Positions 33,307-40,908 of a stretch of DNA of 64,000 nucleotides are shown in pieces. Position 1 is the stretch's first letter; the number at the start of each line of letters is the position of its first letter. The translations under genes and the position numbers were made by a program. Location: NCBI RefSeq assembly GCF_020639365.1, contig NZ_JAINUL010000001.1, forward strand, positions 4,487,354 through 4,551,353. The letters run 5' to 3'. This DNA comes from Streptomyces flavotricini (GTDB lineage Bacteria > Actinomycetota > Actinomycetes > Streptomycetales > Streptomycetaceae). The notes beneath the pieces were generated by a model. That model saw only the letters and a list, made by a program, of their open reading frames with translations. It ran no database searches and had not been told where the DNA came from.

Positions 33307-33587
33307 CGCAGAACTGGCCACTGTGGGAGGTGTTCGTGCGCTCGCGCCGCGGCCTCTCGCACACGCACGCGGGCAGCCTGCACGCACCCGACGCGGAAAT
33401 GGCCCTGCGCAACGCCCGCGACCTCTACACCCGGCGCGGCGAGGGCATCTCGATCTGGGTGGTCCCCTCCGCCGAGATCACCGCGTCCTCGCCGGACGAG
33501 CGGGACCCGTTCTTCGCCCCCTCGGCCGACAAGCCGTACCGGCACCCGACCTTCTACGAGATCCCCGAGGGGGTGCACCACCTGTGA
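33303..33587 (+). CDS. paaB: Phenylacetyl-CoA epoxidase subunit PaaB
   Basis: The 94-residue small subunit bridges PaaA-PaaC dimers. Its conserved opening is WPLWEVFVRSRRGLSHTHAGSLHAPDAEMALRNARDLYTRR, with IWVVPSAEI and the C-terminal KPYRHPTFYEIPEGVHH. The ATG at 33303 overlaps the paaA stop (ATGA). The length is normal for the family. Confidence 0.94.
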   Translation: MTQNWPLWEVFVRSRRGLSHTHAGSLHAPDAEMALRNARDLYTRRGEGISIWVVPSAEITASSPDERDPFFAPSADKPYRHPTFYEIPEGVHHL

Positions 33588-34354
33588 CCGGTACCGATGC
33601 CGTTCAGTCCGATGGCGTTCAGTCCGATGACGTCCGGCCCGATGTCATCCCGTCGGCGGCCCTCACGCTCGGGGACGACGCGCTGATCCTCTCCCACCGC
33701 CTCGGCGAGTGGGCGGGGCACGCTCCCGTCCTGGAGGAGGAGGTCGCCCTCGCGAACATCGCGCTCGACCTGCTCGGCCAGGCCCGCGTCCTGCTGTCCA
33801 TGGCCGGCGACGAGGACGAGCTGGCCTTCCTGCGCGAGGAGCGGTCCTTCCGCAACCTCCAGCTGGTCGAGCAGCCGAACGGGGACTTCGCGCACACCAT
33901 CGCCCGCCAGCTCTACTTCTCCTTCCACCAGCACGAGCTCTACGCGGAACTCGCGGCCGGCGACGGCCCGTTCGCCCCGCTCGCGGCCAAGGCCGTCAAG
34001 GAGACCGCGTACCACCGCGACCACGCCGAGCAGTGGACCCTGCGGCTCGGCGACGGCACGCCGGAGAGCCGCGCCCGCATGCGGGCCGCCCTCGACGCGC
34101 TGTGGAAGTACACCGGCGAGATGTTCCAGCCGGTGGACGGAGTCGACGGCGTGGACTGGGCCGCCCTGGAGGACCGCTGGCTGGCCGCCGTGGGCGCCGT
34201 GCTGGAGCGGGCCGGGCTCACGCTCCCCGAAGGCCCGCGCTCCGGCGCCTGGGCCGCCGGGGCGGGCCGCCAGGGTCTGCACACCGAGTCCTTCGGCCGG
34301 CTGCTCGCCGAGATGCAGCACCTGCACCGCAGCCATCCGGGGGCGTCATGGTGA
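33584..34354 (+). CDS. paaC: Phenylacetyl-CoA epoxidase subunit PaaC
   Basis: The 256-residue structural ferritin-like partner of PaaA has LGDDALILSHRLGEWAGHAPVLEEEVALANIALDLLGQAR, YFSFHQHELYAEL and AYHRDHAEQW. The start is the GTG at 33584, overlapping the paaB stop (GTGA). The first 25 residues contain a short duplicated segment (AVQSDGVQSDDV) from a 15-base tandem repeat at about 33601-33630, which is not part of the fold. Confidence 0.93.
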   Translation: MTGTDAVQSDGVQSDDVRPDVIPSAALTLGDDALILSHRLGEWAGHAPVLEEEVALANIALDLLGQARVLLSMAGDEDELAFLREERSFRNLQLVEQPNGDFAHTIARQLYFSFHQHELYAELAAGDGPFAPLAAKAVKETAYHRDHAEQWTLRLGDGTPESRARMRAALDALWKYTGEMFQPVDGVDGVDWAALEDRWLAAVGAVLERAGLTLPEGPRSGAWAAGAGRQGLHTESFGRLLAEMQHLHRSHPGASW

Positions 34355-34902
34355 CCGACCGGCCGCGCACCGCGGCCCCCGCGGCCGGGCCCGGGACACC
34401 CGCGGCTCCCGAGGCCACGACCCGGCTGGAGGCGGAGCTGGCCGAGCTCGCCGGCGCCGTCCCCGACCCCGAGCTGCCCGTCCTCAGCCTCGCCGAACTG
34501 GGCGTGATGCGCGGAGTACGGATGTACGAGGACGGCCACGTCGAGGTCACCCTGACCCCGACCTACACCGGCTGCCCCGCCATCGAGGCCATGTCCGCCG
34601 ACATCGAGCGGGTCCTGACCGGCCACGGAATCCCGGACGTGCGGGTGCGCACCGTCCTGGCCCCGGCCTGGTCCACCGACGACATCAGCGCCGAGGGGCG
34701 GCGCAAGCTCGCCGAGTTCGGCATCGCCCCGCCCCGCCCGCACGCGGCCGGGGGGCCGGTCCCGGTCACCCTCTCGGTCCGCTGCCCGAACTGCGGATCG
34801 ACCGACACCGAGCTGCTCAGCCGGTTCTCCTCCACCGCATGCAAGGCGCTGCGCCGCTGCACCGCATGCCGTGAACCGTTCGACCACTTCAAGGAGCTGT
34901 AG
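34348..34902 (+). CDS. paaD: Phenylacetate pathway protein PaaD (MIP18/DUF59)
   Basis: The 184-residue MIP18-type protein, thought to help assemble iron-sulphur or di-iron centres of the epoxidase, has a DUF59 part (VPDPELPVLSLAELGVMRGV, LTPTYTGCPAIEAM with the reactive Cys). A C-terminal zinc-ribbon-like module has two CxxC pairs (CPNCGS, CTACREP). The ATG at 34348 overlaps the paaC end; the adjacent GTG at 34351 is equally possible. Confidence 0.9.
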   Translation: MVTDRPRTAAPAAGPGTPAAPEATTRLEAELAELAGAVPDPELPVLSLAELGVMRGVRMYEDGHVEVTLTPTYTGCPAIEAMSADIERVLTGHGIPDVRVRTVLAPAWSTDDISAEGRRKLAEFGIAPPRPHAAGGPVPVTLSVRCPNCGSTDTELLSRFSSTACKALRRCTACREPFDHFKEL

Positions 34903-36030
34903 ATGGCCGCGTCCACGCCGTCGCCCACGTCGGGCTCCGGGCGCCCCGCGCGCCACGGCGCCTTCCACCCGCTGACGGTGGCGGCGGTCGACCGGCTCAC
35001 CGACGACTCCGTGGCACTGACCCTGCGTGTCCCCGAGGAGCTGCGCGGCGAGTACCTGCACGCCCCCGGCCAGCACCTCACCCTGCGCCGCCGCACCCCC
35101 GAGGGCACGGAAGTCCGCCGTACGTACTCGATCTGCTCGCCCGCCCCGGCCCCCGCGGGCCCGGGACCGGCGGCGCTGCGGGTGGGCGTGCGGCTGGTGG
35201 AGGGCGGCGAGTTCTCCACGTTCGCCCACAAGGAGATCACCGCCGGCGACGTGCTGGACGTGATGGTCCCGGCCGGGCGGTTCGTCCTGGAGCCGGCCGC
35301 CGCCCCGGCCGGCGGGCACTACGCGGCGATCGTCGGCGGCAGCGGGATCACCCCGGTGCTGTCGATCGCCGCATCGCTGCTGGCGGCGCGGCCCGACGCC
35401 AGGTTCTGCCTGGTCCGCAGCGACCGTACGGCCGCGTCGACGATGTTCCTGGACGATGTCGCCGACCTCAAGGACCGCTTCCCCGACCGGTTCCAGCTGG
35501 TGACCGTCCTCTCCCGCGAGGAGCAGGAGGCCGGGCTGCCGTCCGGCCGCCTCGACGAGGAGCGGCTGAAGGCGCTGCTGCCCGCGCTGCTGCCGGTCGA
35601 GGAGGTGACGGGCTGGTTCCTGTGCGGCCCGTACGGGCTGGTCATGGGCGCGGAGCGGGCACTGGGCGCGCTCGGCGTGGTCCGGACCCGGATCCACGAG
35701 GAGATCTTCCACGTCGAGGACACGGCCGCACCGGCTCCTGCCGCGGCCCCGTCCCACGTGCGGGTCACGGCCCGCCTCGACGGCCGCTCCGGCACCTGGC
35801 CGGTCCAGGACGGCGAGTCCCTGCTGGACGCCGTGCTGCGCAACCGCGCGGACGCCCCGTACGCCTGCAAGGGCGGGGTCTGCGGTACCTGCCGGGCGTT
35901 CCTCGTCACGGGCGAGGTCCGGATGGACCGGAACTTCGCGCTGGAGTCGGAGGAGACGGAGGCCGGATTCGTGCTGGCCTGCCAGTCGCACGCGGTGACC
36001 GAGGAAGTGGAGATCGACTTCGACCGCTGA
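34903..36030 (+). CDS. paaE: Phenylacetyl-CoA epoxidase reductase subunit PaaE
   Basis: The 375-residue NADPH-dependent reductase feeds electrons to PaaA. A FAD-binding domain (APGQHLTLRRR, RRTYSICS) is followed by an NAD-binding domain (YAAIVGGSGITPVLSIAASLL, FLCGPYGLVM). A C-terminal plant-type 2Fe-2S ferredoxin has ligands in CKGGVCGTC plus the later Cys in LACQSH. The ATG directly follows the paaD stop. An Ala/Pro linker separates the reductase and ferredoxin parts. Confidence 0.93.
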   Translation: MAASTPSPTSGSGRPARHGAFHPLTVAAVDRLTDDSVALTLRVPEELRGEYLHAPGQHLTLRRRTPEGTEVRRTYSICSPAPAPAGPGPAALRVGVRLVEGGEFSTFAHKEITAGDVLDVMVPAGRFVLEPAAAPAGGHYAAIVGGSGITPVLSIAASLLAARPDARFCLVRSDRTAASTMFLDDVADLKDRFPDRFQLVTVLSREEQEAGLPSGRLDEERLKALLPALLPVEEVTGWFLCGPYGLVMGAERALGALGVVRTRIHEEIFHVEDTAAPAPAAAPSHVRVTARLDGRSGTWPVQDGESLLDAVLRNRADAPYACKGGVCGTCRAFLVTGEVRMDRNFALESEETEAGFVLACQSHAVTEEVEIDFDR

Positions 36031-36077
36031 GGCGGCAGTCCTCCCACACTGTCCATTTCCCTCGTCCTGCTCTATCT

Positions 36078-36111
36078 TGACGCACCGTCAGGTCCGGACC
36101 GGGCCTGACGG
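36078..36111. promoter_or_regulatory. Overlapping inverted repeats upstream of acyl-CoA dehydrogenase
   Basis: TGACG-CAC-CGTCA (36078-36090) overlaps a wider dyad, CCGTCAGG...CCTGACGG (36085-36111). Three copies of the TGACG half-site therefore precede the gene by 30-60 bases. It looks like a TetR- or GntR-type operator; no regulator is adjacent. Confidence 0.5.
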
Positions 36112-36139
36112 GGAACCGGTGCGCGCGGGAGGACAGGCA

Positions 36140-37282
36140 GTGGACTTCACCTTCACCGAGGAGCAGCAGGCCGCCGTCGAGGCGGCGAAGGCCGTCTTCG
36201 CGGACGTCGCCCCGGACGGCGTGCCCAGCCCCGCACTGACCCCGGGGGCCGTCGCCGAGGACTTCGACCGCCCGCTGTGGGCCAAGCTCGCCGCATCCGA
36301 CCTGCTGAGCCTGGTCCTCGCGGAGGAGCGCGGAGGCGCCGGCCTCGACGCGATCGCCCTGTGCCTGGTGCTGCGCGAGGCGGCGAAGGTGCTGGCCCGG
36401 GTCCCGTTGCTGGAGCACTGCGCCACCGCGATGGCCGTCCAGACCCACGGCAGCCCCGAACTGGCCGCCGCCCTGCTGCCCGGCGCGGGGCGCGGGACGC
36501 TCGTCCTCACCGCCGCCGCGCACGGCCGCAGCGGCCACGATCCGGCCGAACTCGCCGTCACCGCCCGCCGTGAGGGCACGCGGTGGACCCTCGACGGGGA
36601 GCAGACGGCCGTCCCGTGGGCGCACGGCGCCGACTGGATCGCCGTACCGGCCCACACCGGCGAGGGGGAGGCCGTCCTGGCGCTCGTCCCGCGCACCGCC
36701 GAGGGGCTCACTCTGGCCGACCAGGTCTCCACCAGCGGGGAAAGGCTCGCCGAACTCGCCCTGGACGGGGTACGGGTGCCCGCGAGCCACCTGATCGAGA
36801 CCCCGGGCGCCTGGGAGCGGCTGCGCCAGCTCCTCGCCACCGGGACCTGCGCCCTGGCGCTCGGCCTCGGCGAGAACGTCCTCGCCATGACCAGCCAATA
36901 CACCGGCAAGCGGGAGCAGTTCGGCTTCCCGGTGGCCACCTTCCAAGCCGTCGCCGTCCAGGCCGCCGACCGCTACATCGACCTGCGTGCCATGGAGGTC
37001 ACCCTCTGGCAGGCCGCCTGGCGGCTCGACGCGGCGACCGGCGGAGCCGGCGGCCCGCTGCCGAGCGCGGGGGACGTCGCCGTCGCCAAGATCTGGGCCT
37101 CCGAGGGGGTACGCCGGGTCGTGCAGACCGCGCAGCACCTGCACGGCGGCTTCGGCGCCGACACCGACTACGCGCTGCACCGCTACCACGCGTGGGCCAA
37201 GCAGCTGGAGCTCCAGCTGGGCCCGGCCGCGGCCCACGAGGAGGCGCTGGGCGACCTGCTGGCCGCCCACGCCCTCGCCTGA
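36140..37282 (+). CDS. Acyl-CoA dehydrogenase family protein
   Basis: The 380-residue flavoprotein of the acyl-CoA dehydrogenase fold has an N-terminal helical domain (FTFTEEQQAAVEAAKAVF), a mid beta domain with an atypical FAD segment (VTARREGTRWTLDGEQTAVPWA), and a C-terminal bundle (YTGKREQFGFPVATFQAVAVQAAD, QHLHGGFGADTDYALHRYHAWAK). The GTG at 36140 has GGAGG about six bases upstream. It is separated from paaE by 109 bases containing its own operator-like repeats, so it is probably an independent unit. Substrate unknown. Confidence 0.87.
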   Translation: MDFTFTEEQQAAVEAAKAVFADVAPDGVPSPALTPGAVAEDFDRPLWAKLAASDLLSLVLAEERGGAGLDAIALCLVLREAAKVLARVPLLEHCATAMAVQTHGSPELAAALLPGAGRGTLVLTAAAHGRSGHDPAELAVTARREGTRWTLDGEQTAVPWAHGADWIAVPAHTGEGEAVLALVPRTAEGLTLADQVSTSGERLAELALDGVRVPASHLIETPGAWERLRQLLATGTCALALGLGENVLAMTSQYTGKREQFGFPVATFQAVAVQAADRYIDLRAMEVTLWQAAWRLDAATGGAGGPLPSAGDVAVAKIWASEGVRRVVQTAQHLHGGFGADTDYALHRYHAWAKQLELQLGPAAAHEEALGDLLAAHALA

Positions 37283-37343
37283 CGGACAGGGGCTAGGGGG
37301 TGTCCGCAAAGTCCCGCCTGCCCCGCGACGCCCGGTAGGCGCC

Positions 37344-37688
37344 CTAGAGCACGAAGGCCGGGTTCCCGTTGTCGGTCACCATCGGGCGCCCGGCGCCGTC
37401 CCAGGCCTGCATGCCGCCGTCGATGTTCACGGCGTCGATGCCCTGCCGCACCAGGTACTGGGTGACCTGCGCGGAGCGCCCGCCGACCCGGCACATCACG
37501 TGCACGCGGCGGCCGTCCTCGACGGCCTCCGTCACCTCACCGAAGCGGGCCACGAAGTCGCTCATCGGAATGTGCAGGGCACCTTCCACGTGTCCGGCAG
37601 CCCATTCGTCGTCCTCACGGACGTCGAGGACAAAACCTTCGGAGGGCACCGCGGCGGCGTCCACCGAGGGAAGCGGTCCGAAGTTCAT
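37344..37688 (-). CDS. Single-domain rhodanese-like protein
   Basis: The 114-residue rhodanese fold has GFVLDVREDDEWAAGHVEGALHIPMSDF and the active-site loop VMCRVGGRSAQVTQYL with the persulphide-carrying Cys. This is the size of the cytoplasmic GlpE/PspE-type sulphurtransferases. The ATG at 37688 fits the family N-terminus. It ends convergently with the acyl-CoA dehydrogenase (61-base gap without a clear hairpin) and follows the J-domain gene on the same strand. Confidence 0.87.
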   Translation of the reverse strand: MNFGPLPSVDAAAVPSEGFVLDVREDDEWAAGHVEGALHIPMSDFVARFGEVTEAVEDGRRVHVMCRVGGRSAQVTQYLVRQGIDAVNIDGGMQAWDGAGRPMVTDNGNPAFVL

Positions 37689-37725
37689 ACGTCGCCTTCT
37701 CTCATCGCAGATCTGTTTCCCCAAC

Positions 37726-38535
37726 CTATCCAACGAGCGCGGCGAGCTCCGCCTCACGCTTCGCGACATCCGCGAGCAGCTGCTCCGCGATCTCCTCCAG
37801 CAGCCGGTCCGGGTCTTCCGGAGCCATCCGCAGCATCGATCCGATCGCGCTGTCCTCCAGCTCGCGCGCCACCGTCGACAGCAGCTCCTTGCGCCGTGCA
37901 AGCCACTCCAGCCGGGCGTAGAGCTCCTCGCTCTCGTTGAGCTGCCGTACGGCCTCGGGAACGGGACCCGCGGCCCACTCCTCGGCCAGCTCGCGCAGCA
38001 GCTGTTCCTCGCCCCGCCCGTACGCCGCGTTGACCCGCGCGATGAAAGCATCGCGGCGTTCCCGCTCGGCTTCGTCCCGGGCGAGGTCCGGGTGCGCCTG
38101 GCGGACCAGCTCGCGGTAGATGCGGCGCACCTCCTCCGTCGGCCGCACCCGCTGCGGGGGCCGCACCGGGCGGTCGGTGAGCATCGCGGACGCGTCGTCG
38201 GAGATGCCCTCCGAATCCATCCAGTCGTGGAACAGCTCGTCCACCCCGGGCATCGGCATCACCAGCGAGCGGGCCTCCCGGGCCCGGCGCAGATCCTCGG
38301 GATCACCGCTGCGCTCCGCCTTCGCTTCGGCGATCAGCGCATCCAGCTCGTCGAGCCGCGAGTACATCGGGCCCAGCTTCTGGTGGTGCAGCCGGGAGAA
38401 GTTCTCCACCTCCACCCGGAAGGTCTCCACCGCGATCTCGAACTCGATCAGCGCCTGCTCGGCGGCCCGGACGGCCCGCTCCAGGCGCGCCTCGGGTCGC
38501 TCGTCGCCCGTCTGTTCAGTCTGCTGCTCGCTCAC
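37726..38535 (-). CDS. Coiled-coil protein with DnaJ-like J domain
   Basis: The 269-residue cytoplasmic protein has a long N-terminal coiled coil at about 10-80 (charged heptads RLERAVRAAEQALIEFEIAVE). A J-domain core covers about 135-180 with the essential HPD tripeptide at 148-150 (IYRELVRQAHPDLARD). A second helical region at 195-269 is rich in Glu, Leu and Arg. The classical Gly/Phe and zinc regions of DnaJ are absent, so it would act as a specialised Hsp70 co-chaperone. Genes of this kind in Streptomyces are generally annotated hypothetical. An extended parS palindrome lies just upstream. Confidence 0.72.
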   Translation of the reverse strand: MSEQQTEQTGDERPEARLERAVRAAEQALIEFEIAVETFRVEVENFSRLHHQKLGPMYSRLDELDALIAEAKAERSGDPEDLRRAREARSLVMPMPGVDELFHDWMDSEGISDDASAMLTDRPVRPPQRVRPTEEVRRIYRELVRQAHPDLARDEAERERRDAFIARVNAAYGRGEEQLLRELAEEWAAGPVPEAVRQLNESEELYARLEWLARRKELLSTVARELEDSAIGSMLRMAPEDPDRLLEEIAEQLLADVAKREAELAALVG

Positions 38536-38560
38536 CCGGCCAGCCTAAGGCCGGTCGGCC

Positions 38561-38592
38561 CGGGTCGATGTTTCACGTGAAACATCGACCCG
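38561..38592. promoter_or_regulatory. parS site inside a 32-bp perfect palindrome
   Basis: The exact parS core GTTTCACGTGAAAC (38570-38583) is embedded in a perfect 32-bp palindrome with outer arms CGGGTCGAT and ATCGACCCG. It lies in the 133-bp gap between the J-domain and DUF2252 genes. The extension beyond the parS core is unusual; the same sequence could also act as a transcription terminator or a second operator. Confidence 0.9.
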
Positions 38593-38627
38593 CGAACGTG
38601 ACCCGCGAACGTGACCGCGAACGTGCC
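38591..38627. repeat. Three tandem 12-base repeats beside parS
   Basis: CGCGAACGTGAC occurs at 38591 and 38604, with a third copy, CGCGAACGTGCC, at 38616. Spacings are 13 and 12 bases. The array begins within the right arm of the parS palindrome. Confidence 0.7.
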
Positions 38628-38668
38628 CCTCGCCCGGAACCCCCGGGCCGGCCGCCGCACCGATCCGC

Positions 38669-40198
38669 TCAGACCCCGGCCTCCGCCTCGATCCGCCCGG
38701 ACTTCACCGCCGCGACCAGGTCCGCGTGGTCCGCCTCGCTGCGGTCGGCGTACGCCACCGCGAAGGTGGCCATCGCCTCGTCCAGCTCGTCGTTCTTGCC
38801 GCAGTACCCGGCCAGCAGCCGCGGATCGGCGCTGTGCGCGTGCGCCCGCGCCAGCAGGGCTCCGGTCATCCGCCCGTAGTCGTCGATCTGGTCCGGGGCC
38901 AGTGCCGCCGGGTCCACGCTGCCCTTGCGGTTGCGGAACTGCCGCACCTGGTACGGCCGCCCCTCCACCGTGGTCCAGCCCAGCAGGATGTCCGAGACCA
39001 CCTGCATCCGCTTCTGCCCGGCCACCACCCGGCGGCCCTCGTGCTCCTCGGCCGCGCTCTCGAAGCCCAGCGCGGGCAGGTACGGCAGCAGCACGGACGG
39101 CCGCGCCTCCTTCACCTGGAGCACGAGCGGCTCGCCCCGGTGGTCCAGCAGCAGCACCACGTACGAGCGGGTGCCGACGCTTCCGGTGCCCACCACCCGG
39201 AAGGCCACGTCATGGATCGCGTACCGGGCCAGCAGCGGCAGCCGGTCCCCCTGGAGGGTCTCCAGGTACGGGCCCAGCGCGGCCGCCACGGCCGCCGCCT
39301 CCCCGTCGCCGACCCGGCGCAGTACCGGCAGCGCGTCCACGAAGCGACGGGCCCCGTCCGCGTCGGCCTCGGTGGACTTGGCGGCGAACCGCGCCGAGGT
39401 GTTGTTGCGGGCCTTCTCCGAGACCCGCTCCAGGGTGCCCAGCAGATCGCGGGCGTCGGTGTGCGAGACGAGCTCCTCGTCCGCGATGGCGTTCCAGGCA
39501 TCCAGCGCCGGCAGCTTGGCCAGCAGCCGCATGGTCCGGCGGTACGCGCCGACGGTGTCGTGCGCCGCGGCCCGGCAGGTGTCCTCGTCCGCGCCGGCCA
39601 CCCGACCGGCCAGGATCAGCGAGGTCGCGAGCCGCTTCAGGTCCCACTCCCACGGGCCGAACACGGTCTCGTCGAAGTCGTTCAGGTCGATGACGAGCCG
39701 GCCGCGGGCGTCCCCGTACAGGCCGAAATTGGCCGCGTGGGCGTCACCGCAGATTTGTGCGCCGACGCCGGTCACCGGACCGCCGGACAGGTCGTGCGCC
39801 ATCAGCCCGGCCGACCCGCGCAGGAACGCGAAGGGGTTCGCGGCCATCCGGCCGACCCGGATCGGCGCCAGCTCGGGGACCCGGCCGACGTTGGACTCCT
39901 CCACCGCCCGCACGGCGTCCGGCCGTCCGGCCGGGGCCTCGAAGTGCGCGTGCGCCGAGCGCGGCACCCGCAGGCGCAGGGCCTTGCCCGCCTCCTTGGG
40001 CGAGCCGGCGACGACCCGCGCCGCGAACCCGCCGACGGCCGGTATTCGCACACCGGACGGCGCTCCCGCCGCCGCGCCCGCCGCCCTGAAGACCGTCCGG
40101 CCCGTCGCTCCGTCCGGCTCCGCAACCCGCTGCTCCGGTACCGCCACCATCCGTGCCGCCCCCGCCCGTACCCGTCGTGCTTTTCGGCCTGACCACAT
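38669..40198 (-). CDS. DUF2252 protein (kinase-like fold, predicted)
   Basis: The 509-residue cytoplasmic protein has the family marks NPFAFLRGSAGLMAHDL, CGDAHAANFGLYGDARGRLVIDLNDFDET and WEWDLKRLATSL, followed by LLLDHRGEPLVLQVKEARPS and YCGKNDELDEAM. The GDAHxxNFG and DFD motifs recall aminoglycoside-phosphotransferase-like kinases, but activity is unproven for this family. The first 16 residues are doubtful; a start at 40150 (MVAVPEQ) is an alternative. It is 42 bases from the response regulator. Confidence 0.82.
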   Translation of the reverse strand: MWSGRKARRVRAGAARMVAVPEQRVAEPDGATGRTVFRAAGAAAGAPSGVRIPAVGGFAARVVAGSPKEAGKALRLRVPRSAHAHFEAPAGRPDAVRAVEESNVGRVPELAPIRVGRMAANPFAFLRGSAGLMAHDLSGGPVTGVGAQICGDAHAANFGLYGDARGRLVIDLNDFDETVFGPWEWDLKRLATSLILAGRVAGADEDTCRAAAHDTVGAYRRTMRLLAKLPALDAWNAIADEELVSHTDARDLLGTLERVSEKARNNTSARFAAKSTEADADGARRFVDALPVLRRVGDGEAAAVAAALGPYLETLQGDRLPLLARYAIHDVAFRVVGTGSVGTRSYVVLLLDHRGEPLVLQVKEARPSVLLPYLPALGFESAAEEHEGRRVVAGQKRMQVVSDILLGWTTVEGRPYQVRQFRNRKGSVDPAALAPDQIDDYGRMTGALLARAHAHSADPRLLAGYCGKNDELDEAMATFAVAYADRSEADHADLVAAVKSGRIEAEAGV

Positions 40199-40240
40199 GA
40201 GTTCGCCCGGCCGGACAACATCAATCCGGCCTGACCGTAT

Positions 40241-40900
40241 CTACAGCCCGGCGTCCCTGGCCAGCAGGGCGGCCTGAACCCGGTTCTCGCAGCCCAGCTT
40301 CGCGAGGATCCGGCTCACGTACGTCTTCACCGTCGCCTCGCTCATGTGCAGCCGCCGGCCCGCGTCCGCGTTCGACAGCCCCTCGCCCAGCAACGCCAGC
40401 ACCCCGCGCTCCCGCTCGCTCAGCTCCGCCACGCGCCGCCGGGCCTCCTCGCCGCGCGCCGCGCCCTGCCCCGAAGCCAGCTGGTCGACCACGTGCCGGG
40501 TCGCGCCCGGCGAGAGGTACGCGTCCCCCGCCGCGGCCGCCCGGACCGCGCCGATCAGCTCGCCCGGTGCCGAGTCCTTCAGCAGGAACCCCGCGCCGCC
40601 CGAGCCCAGCGCCCGCAGCACGTTCTCCTTCTCACCGAACGTGGTCAGGATCAGCGCCCGGACCTCCGGCGCCGCACGCCCCAGCTCGCTCAGTGCGGCG
40701 AGCCCGTCCATCACCGGCATCTGGATGTCGAGCAGCATCACGTCCGGCGTGTGCGCGCGGGCCAGGTCCACGGCCTCGCGGCCGTTCCCCGCCTCCGCGA
40801 CGACCTCGATGTCCGGGGCCGAGGTCAGGATCATCCTGATGCCCGCCCGGATCAGCGGCTCGTCGTCAGCGATCACCACGCGGATCACCTTGGCTGTCAC
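40241..40900 (-). CDS. NarL-family response regulator
   Basis: The 219-residue regulator has a receiver domain (VVIADDEPLIRAGI, phosphoacceptor Asp in DVMLLDIQMPVMDG) and a C-terminal LuxR HTH (LSERERGVLALLGEGLSNADAGRRLHMSEATVKTYVSRILAKLGCENR). The GTG start at 40900 follows AGGAG. It lies eight bases downstream of the sensor kinase gene in the same direction, so the two form a cognate pair. Target genes are not evident. Confidence 0.93.
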   Translation of the reverse strand: MTAKVIRVVIADDEPLIRAGIRMILTSAPDIEVVAEAGNGREAVDLARAHTPDVMLLDIQMPVMDGLAALSELGRAAPEVRALILTTFGEKENVLRALGSGGAGFLLKDSAPGELIGAVRAAAAGDAYLSPGATRHVVDQLASGQGAARGEEARRRVAELSERERGVLALLGEGLSNADAGRRLHMSEATVKTYVSRILAKLGCENRVQAALLARDAGL

Positions 40901-40908
40901 CCGTGCTC

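Noticed and set aside
38568..38879. A 103-codon + strand frame starting MFHVKH
   Set aside because: The opening residues are simply the translation of the parS palindrome. The rest is antisense to the DUF2252 gene.
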